From Distichodus sexfasciatus (taxonomy: Eukaryota; Chordata; Actinopteri; Characiformes; Distichodontidae): a stretch of 64,000 nt of DNA. Position 1 is the stretch's first letter, and each line of letters begins with the position of its first letter. The notes under the pieces are model-generated. The model saw only the letters and a program-made list of their open reading frames with translations. It made no database searches and was not told the DNA's origin. Positions 58,922 through 64,000 of this stretch are shown one piece after another. The stretch covers positions 1,555,501 to 1,619,500 of the forward strand of contig JAVGVS010000041.1 in NCBI GenBank assembly GCA_032718565.1. Direction: 5' to 3'. The position numbers and the translations under genes are program-made.

Positions 58922-59769
58922 CTGTGAAACTTAAATGTTTTAGTATTCCAAATTAAGCAGCAGCAGGTTGTGGTGAAGAAAGCAATGCTGCTCAGCGTGC
59001 TCCGTGCTTAACCCAGATGCCGTGACCTACAGCCAATCAGAGACTGTTGTGGGCGGGACTTTAAATGAAGCAGCCAGTCGAGAGCAAACGGCACGGAGAG
59101 AAGAGACAGCAGTGGAGCCGCAGTAGATCATCTTGTACAAGGGGTGGCAAAATAGTCTCCTTTTCAAATGAGTCACTTCGCTCTAAACAGGAACCCCGCG
59201 TTTTGTGTGAAGTCCAGAGAATCCCAATTCTCAAACGTCTCACGTGGAGCGAAGCGGAAGATGTTTGACGTGCCGCGGGGCCTCGTTATAACGGGGGGCT
59301 TGGTTAGAAACGACGCTTTCCCTCCGCGCCGTGCCGCATCCTCCTCGCCGCCGCCGCCGCCGCTGAAGGGCGGAAGCGGCGCGCTAATAAACACAGATCT
59401 CATTTAAGCGGTGCGCTAATCAGAGATGCAATTTGTTCATTAGAAAATTATAAACAAGGCCGCCGCGCTGACATGAGAGGGCGCGATTAGCGGCGCTAAT
59501 TACCTGATTCTTACACTCCAGTTGAGACGCGCGGCGCAGGAACGGATTCCTCCCCCCTCCCTTGTTTGTGACAAATTAAAGCCAAGCAAAAACAGTTTCT
59601 CCCGGAACACGGCGGGGACGGTGGGGACGGCGAGGAAAAGGGGAGGGAGATTTCGGCCAATCAAAGTGCTCCGTTCCGCAGGACGTCGGAGCTTGTTTGG
59701 GTGTCCATATGTCGACGAGCAAAGCACACTTCATTACGTCCTTTTAGCTTTTGGCCCTCCTCTCTCTCA

Positions 59770-59935
59770 CCCTCCTCGACAGGAGGCAAACGATGGAGCA
59801 GGAGCGAGAGCAAGAGGAAAACAGACAGAAAGAGAGGACGACAGGAAGGGGTGGAGACAAAGGAGAGAGAGAGAGAGAGAGAGAGGATGAGAGGGAAAAG
59901 AGATGGAAAGACGGTGAGAGAGAGAGAGAAATCCC
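59770..59935. repeat. purine-rich tract with (GA)n
   Basis: GAGCGAGAGCAAGAGGAAAA and a (GA)n run near 59863-59884. Confidence 0.9.
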
Positions 59936-60146
59936 TTCCCACTCCTTATCCTAATGATCTCGTTTCAATACACGGGAGATCTTGCCTCTAATTGATGTCA
60001 AGTGCGCGCTTTCGCTCTTAATCAAGGAGACGGCATCAAACGGGCCCGGCGAGGGTCCGAGTCCTGATCGCAACCCCCCTTCGCCCGCCACACGACGCTC
60101 CTGCGCCCCAATTACTGCGGCGCAGACGGCCGGGGCCGCATCCTAC

Positions 60147-60239
60147 CTGCTTAATTGGGATCGCGCGGCCGCTCCCGATGCTGTCTGCGCGGCCCTCCAG
60201 GCCTTTCTTCTCCTTGTCTGGCTCGCTCGCCTTACGAGA
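60147..60239 (-). CDS. agap1: agap1 exon 3 of 10: start of PH domain
   Basis: A 93-bp exon (31 codons, phase 0 to 0) with acceptor ccgcag and donor gtagga on the minus strand. It has no in-frame Met, so a start-to-stop ORF scan misses it; I found it by looking for the missing link between the linker and PH exons. It reads SRKASEPDKEKKGLEGRADS and then IGSGRAIPIKQ, which is the conserved lead-in to the AGAP1 PH domain (IPIKQ is the first beta strand). It completes the reading frame between FT at the end of the 62199 exon and G-M at the start of the 42403 exon. A 17.7-kb intron follows. The surrounding DNA is GC-rich. Confidence 0.93.
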
Positions 60240-60364
60240 CTGCGGAGGGAGGAGAGAGAAGAGTCGGATTAGCGAAATTGAGAGCGAGTTAACTGAGCAG
60301 CAGTTTTGTGGGGAAAAGAGTCAGACTTGGAAGTGCGCTTGTCGAAGGGGGACGGTGTTGTGAC

Positions 60365-61454
60365 CAGTGTTGGGAGTAATGTTACAAAAATAACTCAATT
60401 ACAGTAATAAAATAATTACTTTTTGTTGTGATGCTGTAACGTAAGACACTACTCATACATTTTCAGTAATATTATACTTGGTACATATTTCAGTAACGTG
60501 TTACAACACACTTTTAACCTTCGGTACAAGAGAAAAATTAAAAGAGAGTAAAAGAGCTATTTCCTCTTATTATACAGTTGTGCTGCACCACATCGGCCTC
60601 TACTGGATGTAGAATGAACTGCAGTAAACTACATTTTAGCATTTTACAATGTCCTACTTCCACACTTACTTTGGTGAAAGTAACTCATGAGTCATGTACT
60701 GCATCACAATTCAGAGACAATAATATTGTAATGTAGTCAATAAAAAATAACAGTACCTGGTAAACGATAATTATTACATTTATTTATTTATTTATTTATA
60801 TTCCATACTGTGCAAAAGTTTTATGCAGGTGTGAAAAAATGCTGTGAACAAAGAATGCTTTCAAAAATGGAAGTGTTAATCATTTATTTTCATCAATCAA
60901 CAAAATGCAGTGAATGAACAAAAGAAAAATCTAAATCAAATCAATATTTGGTGTGACCACCCTTTGCCTTCAAAACAGCATCAGTTCTTCTAGGTTCACT
61001 TGCACACAGTTTCTGAAGGAACTCGGCTGGTAGGTTGTTCCAAACATCTTGGAGAACTAACCACAGATCTATAATCCTATAATCCTACAAAATAATATAA
61101 TGACTATAATCCTACAAAATCCCTGACTTTGTGCAAGTGTACCTATAAGAATTGATGCTGGTTTGAAGGCAAAAGGTAGTAACAGCAAATATTGATTTGA
61201 TTTAGATTTTTCTTTTGTTCGCTCACTTTGCATTTTGTAAATTGATAAAAATAAACAATTATTGATATTTCTGAAAGCATTCTTTGTTTACAGCATTTTT
61301 TCACACCTGCCTAAAACTTTTGCACAGTCCTGTGTGTCTGCGTTCACTGTATCCATGATTTTCTTCTATGTAAGGTGACCTTGAGTGTCCTGAAAGGCGC
61401 CTATAAATAAAATGTATTATTTATTACATTTTGGAAGTACCTTGCCCAACACTG
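60365..61454. mobile_element. hAT-type element (CAGTGTTGGG end) with nested Tc1 palindrome
   Basis: Left end CAGTGTTGGGAGTAATGTTA and right end CCTTGCCCAACACTG are inverted repeats of a common fish hAT type. Flanks GTTGTGAC (60357-60364) and TTGGTGAC (61455-61462) agree at 6 of 8 bases. The Tc1-derived palindrome at 60805 lies inside, so it inserted later. Confidence 0.78.
60805..61333. mobile_element. palindromic Tc1-derived foldback element, nested
   Basis: Ends ATACTGTGCAAAAGTTTTAT and AACTTTTGCACAGTCCTGTG, same inverted arrangement as at 22195 and 48311. The left arm, read on minus, encodes the same transposase C-terminal segment. Confidence 0.9.
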
Positions 61455-62198
61455 TTGGTGACCCTACATCTGCTGGGTGATGAGGTGCAGGACATGTACA
61501 CACGTCCCCCAAAACCCTCAAACGTCTCATTCACCAACATTTTCTAAAAATTACATTGGTTCTTTAAATGGTGTTATGTTACACAACTGGAGAATTGAAG
61601 TAAAAGCCAATAAAGCTACTTGTCCAAACTGCTGTGCAATAAAGCGTGCAGATTCCGTTCTTTACCTGAAAACAAATAACACAACACTGGTGAACGCCAG
61701 AATCTTGATGAAAACGGCACGAGTGGGTTTTAAGAACAAACTGCTTCTGAAGAACGGCTGGTGAACGAGGCCCGACTCTATTAGCCTGCTTATGAACGGA
61801 AGCAATCTGTTGTCAGGGTTAGGTTGAGGTTGATTAGATTGCAGTTACTCATTTAATTAATTATGTCACTAAATACAATGGCATCGACGATATTTTTGAT
61901 CACCAGGATTTCTGCTCAAAGAGCTCCAAACCAAAGACCTGATCGCGGTATTAGTAAAGCAGTCAAGACAATCTGATCGCACAACACTCTACATGTGTGA
62001 ACTTTCACTGGTCTCACGATTCGACTCGATACGTTATCTCCACGCATCACGATGCAACCCATCGTGCAAAATTCTGCAGTCCAAATAACTTGAAGTTAGG
62101 GCCGGGTTTATTATTTAAGCATTAAACAGAGACATAAGTACGTGGAGGATCTCACGATGCTCAGATGGCAGAGAGAGAGAGAGTTAACGCAGACTGAC

Positions 62199-62354
62199 CG
62201 TGAAGAGGTTGGAGCGGCGTTTGGACTGCTTGCGGACCGGCGTGGGCGTGTTGGCCGCTTGGGGCACGTCGATGCGCAGCTCCTTCTGGCTGGTGCTGGG
62301 CGTCGAGGGCACAGAGGAGGAGTAATCACTCAGGCTGCCGCCTCCGTTACTCGT
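62199..62354 (-). CDS. agap1: agap1 exon 2 of 10: Ser/Pro linker before PH domain
   Basis: A 156-bp exon (52 codons, phase 0 to 0) between acceptor tgacag and donor gtcagt on the minus strand. It starts TSNGGGSLSDYSSSVPSTPS and ends RKQSKRRSNLFT. The region is a low-complexity, Ser-rich linker followed by a basic cluster (RKQSKRR) of the kind found just before the PH domain of AGAP proteins. Codon phase links it without loss to the exons at 62897 and 60239. There is an ATC-rich minus-strand read-through past the donor that is not coding. Its wording (SLSDYSSSVPSTPSTSQKEL) matches AGAP1 rather than AGAP2 or AGAP3 as I recall them. Confidence 0.95.
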
Positions 62355-62896
62355 CTGTCACACGGACACACACCGGAGACACACAGGTTTCAGACATTTG
62401 ACCACACTGTCGAGATGTTCACTCAGCACGGTGTGTATATGTGTATATTAAAGACACAAAACCACACACAGCAGCAGCGGCAGCAGCAGGGTGTCAAATC
62501 TGCTGCTCTATTGAGGCAGGCACCACTTGGGCTGTGTTATACACCGCTAATGAGAAATCAATGAGGGTTGATCTGTGTGGAAGGGGATTAAAGCTTCGAG
62601 GGATTACACAGTCTGGACACACACACACACACACACCTGGCATGAGTCCTGGAAGAGACTCTTATTGCTGTTATAATAGTAAGCCAGTCGTTTACTACAC
62701 TGTAAGAGAGCAATAACATTGTGAAAATGTGTGTTTGTGCGTCCTGAAAGGGGTTGGACGATACACTTCTGTTATGATACTATCATGACGCTAGAACCTC
62801 TTGTGCGGCAAATTTGTAACACGTATTAATGAACTGTAGAGAACAAAACCCCAAGTGGTCCCTTAGTGAGTGTGTATCAGCTGGGTGTGTACTCAC
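62355..62896 (-). other. agap1 intron between exons 1 and 2 (542 bp)
   Basis: Short intron with a (CA)n run near 62618-62635 and a CAG-rich patch near 62468-62490. Nothing else seen. Confidence 0.9.
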
Positions 62897-63024
62897 TTGA
62901 CCGATGTGTACAGTGGAGACGGGTGCAGTGCAGACTGATGAGTGACTGGGTGAGTTGGGGAGCGACTTGCAGGGGCCAATCGACAGCTGCTGCTTCTTAC
63001 GAGTCGCCACAATTTTCTGAGCCA
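62897..63024 (-). CDS. agap1: agap1 exon 1 of 10 in window: end of GTP-binding-like domain and linker
   Basis: A 128-bp internal exon. The minus strand reads ctgcag before 63024 and gtgagt after 62897. It enters with two bases of a Val codon and then encodes 42 residues starting AQKIVATRKKQQLSIGPCKS and continuing LPNSPSHSSV, ending in VHIGQ. This is the segment right after the Ras-like GTP-binding domain of AGAP1, and the match to vertebrate AGAP1 as I remember it is nearly residue for residue. The Ser/Pro-rich stretch is a linker, not a folded domain. The incoming phase needs an upstream exon ending in the first base of a Val codon; it lies beyond 64000. The exon ends on a complete codon (CAA) and joins in frame to 62354. 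AGAP2 and AGAP3 differ more over this segment, so agap1 is preferred. Confidence 0.95.
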
Positions 63025-63609
63025 CTGCAGAGGCGAAAACACACACATACACACAGAAAGAACACATTAGAGACCCAACAATCAAAGCCGGACACGCTAA
63101 GTACTTGTCAGAACTGGACAAACGACCAGTAAAGACGGCCACTTGACCACCGAAATATAGTTACGACATTTCGACAGCTTTTTCGAAAGTTACGTTGCGA
63201 ATTCCAAAATAATACAGGGAAAAATTAAATTTGATGAAAGAGTCATTGTATTCAGACTCACGGTGTTTAAAAACAAACGCATAAATACCTGCAAAAAAGG
63301 CTCAAAAAGCTGACAATCATTCCAGCCAAATTTTTTAATAGATTAAAAAATTTCTTTTTTCCTTTGGATTACTCTCTAACATTATACTGAAGTTTTGGGT
63401 AATTGTGAGTCAATTTGGACTCATGTTGGCCTATAAAATAAGCTGCTTTTGGCCTTTCTGGGCACAACATTTCCATATACTCATTTCCCACAATCCCCTG
63501 TGCACCACTCAGAGCAGATTCACAATAAAGCCATTCCGGGAGAAACGCAGAAAATCTCAACGAAAGGCTTTACTGTGAGTAGAACGCTGGTTGTTGTGGT
63601 CAGTTACCA

Positions 63610-63860
63610 GCTGTTATAAAGGGGAAGACTTGACTGAACTGGAGCATTTTAGCGAGTAATGGCATAAACGCGTGTTTAATTAAAATGTCATTTATGCCTT
63701 TTTGCACATTTACTTCTGGTTTTCTGGATGGAATATCTCACAAATACGTTCACACACAGAGGGATCATGTCTTCCCTTGACCGTGCCACTGAAAACGTTG
63801 AACGTCACTAATATGCGTCCATGTGAAACGCAAGCGGAGCATGCTATAGCATGTTAAAAA
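63610..63860. mobile_element. fragment related to the 55043 hAT element
   Basis: CATTTTAGCGAGTAATGGCA, AATGTCATTTATGCCTTTTT, TATCTCACAAATACGTTCAC and ACAGAGGGATCATG match the interior of the 55043 element in order. Terminal repeats are missing. Confidence 0.75.
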
Positions 63861-63897
63861 ATTTAAATATTGTAAATTGTACTGTAAAATGTAAATA

Positions 63898-64000
63898 TAC
63901 AGAAGGTCCCCGAGTTATGATGGCTCGGCTTCTGATTTTTCGATCTTACGATGACTAGGGACACGACAAAATTGTAAAAATATTTTAAGTTTCGCGCGGC
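63898..64000 (+). mobile_element. pogo/Tigger-like element terminus, cut by window end
   Basis: TA followed by CAGAAGGTCCCCGAGTTATG, GGCTCGGCTTCTGATTTTTC and GATCTTACGATG, resembling the ends of pogo/Tigger-type elements (MER2-like wording, recalled). The rest lies past 64000. Confidence 0.6.

Larger units (their letters stand above)
42404..60146 (-). other. agap1 intron between exons 3 and 4 (17.7 kb)
   Basis: The largest intron in the window. Repeats occupy much of it: SINEs, three hAT-type elements, two TGTGACC-end elements, one Tc1 palindrome and two long purine tracts. Unique stretches with nothing annotatable include 47230-48030, 48980-50130, 51070-52140 and 53420-54830. No host coding exon was recognised. 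Confidence 0.85.
60240..62198 (-). other. agap1 intron between exons 2 and 3 (2.0 kb)
   Basis: Over half is an hAT-type element (60365-61454) with a Tc1-derived palindrome inside it. The rest (61460-62198) is unique apart from a weak hAT terminal remnant near 62015-62105. Confidence 0.85.
63025..64000 (-). other. agap1 intron upstream of exon 1 (5' end outside window)
   Basis: No exon of the GTP-binding-like domain was recognised here. It contains a fragment related to the hAT element at 55043 and, at the very end, a pogo/Tigger-like terminus. Confidence 0.8.

Overview
This window is vertebrate nuclear DNA, almost certainly from a teleost fish. It has interrupted coding sequence with GT-AG introns, dense (CA)n and (GA)n tracts, and many copies of tRNA-derived SINEs, hAT elements and Tc1-type foldback elements of the kinds common in bony fishes. 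No bacterial-style gene organisation is present.

The only host gene I can support is agap1 (Arf GTPase-activating protein with GTP-binding-like, ankyrin-repeat and PH domains 1). It lies on the minus strand. Ten consecutive internal exons run from 63024 down to 14514 and encode about 480 residues. In transcript order they cover the segment just after the GTP-binding-like domain (63024-62897, 62354-62199, 60239-60147), the first half of the split PH domain (42403-42303, 38780-38615), the long linker inserted in the PH domain (35669-35508, 30366-30205), the second half of the PH domain (16342-16188), and the zinc-finger ArfGAP domain (15547-15457, 14736-14514). All reading phases join without conflict. 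The exception is 42403-42303: its splice sites and flanking residues are right, but it carries several small indels that break the frame. The 5' exons (GTP-binding-like domain) lie beyond 64000 and the 3' exons (end of ArfGAP, ankyrin repeats) lie below position 1. AGAP1 is established as a GAP for Arf GTPases that acts in endosomal and AP-3 trafficking.

The rest is intron. Region by region: 1-14513 is the start of a long intron with CA/GT arrays, a 0.7 kb CA-based minisatellite and two long purine tracts. 14514-16342 is a cluster of three exons. 16343-30204 is a 13.9 kb intron with a nested hAT pair, a palindromic Tc1 derivative and a 650-bp terminal-inverted-repeat element. 30205-42403 holds four exons among many SINEs. 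42404-60146 is a 17.7 kb intron with at least three hAT-type elements, two of them with exact 8-bp target duplications, more SINEs and purine tracts. 60147-64000 holds three exons plus an hAT element with a Tc1 derivative nested inside it.

Mobile-element families identified here: one tRNA-headed SINE family (about 17 full or partial copies), a 600-650 bp family with TGTGACC termini (4 copies), Tc1-derived foldbacks that keep the transposase C-terminus (3 copies), several hAT families (two copies keeping BED zinc-finger coding sequence), one large foldback, and the start of a pogo/Tigger-like element at the right edge. Some AT-rich, repeat-free intron stretches look like conserved noncoding elements, which would fit agap1 as a bystander of gbx2 regulation, but that is inference only. 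I found no previously undescribed gene system.
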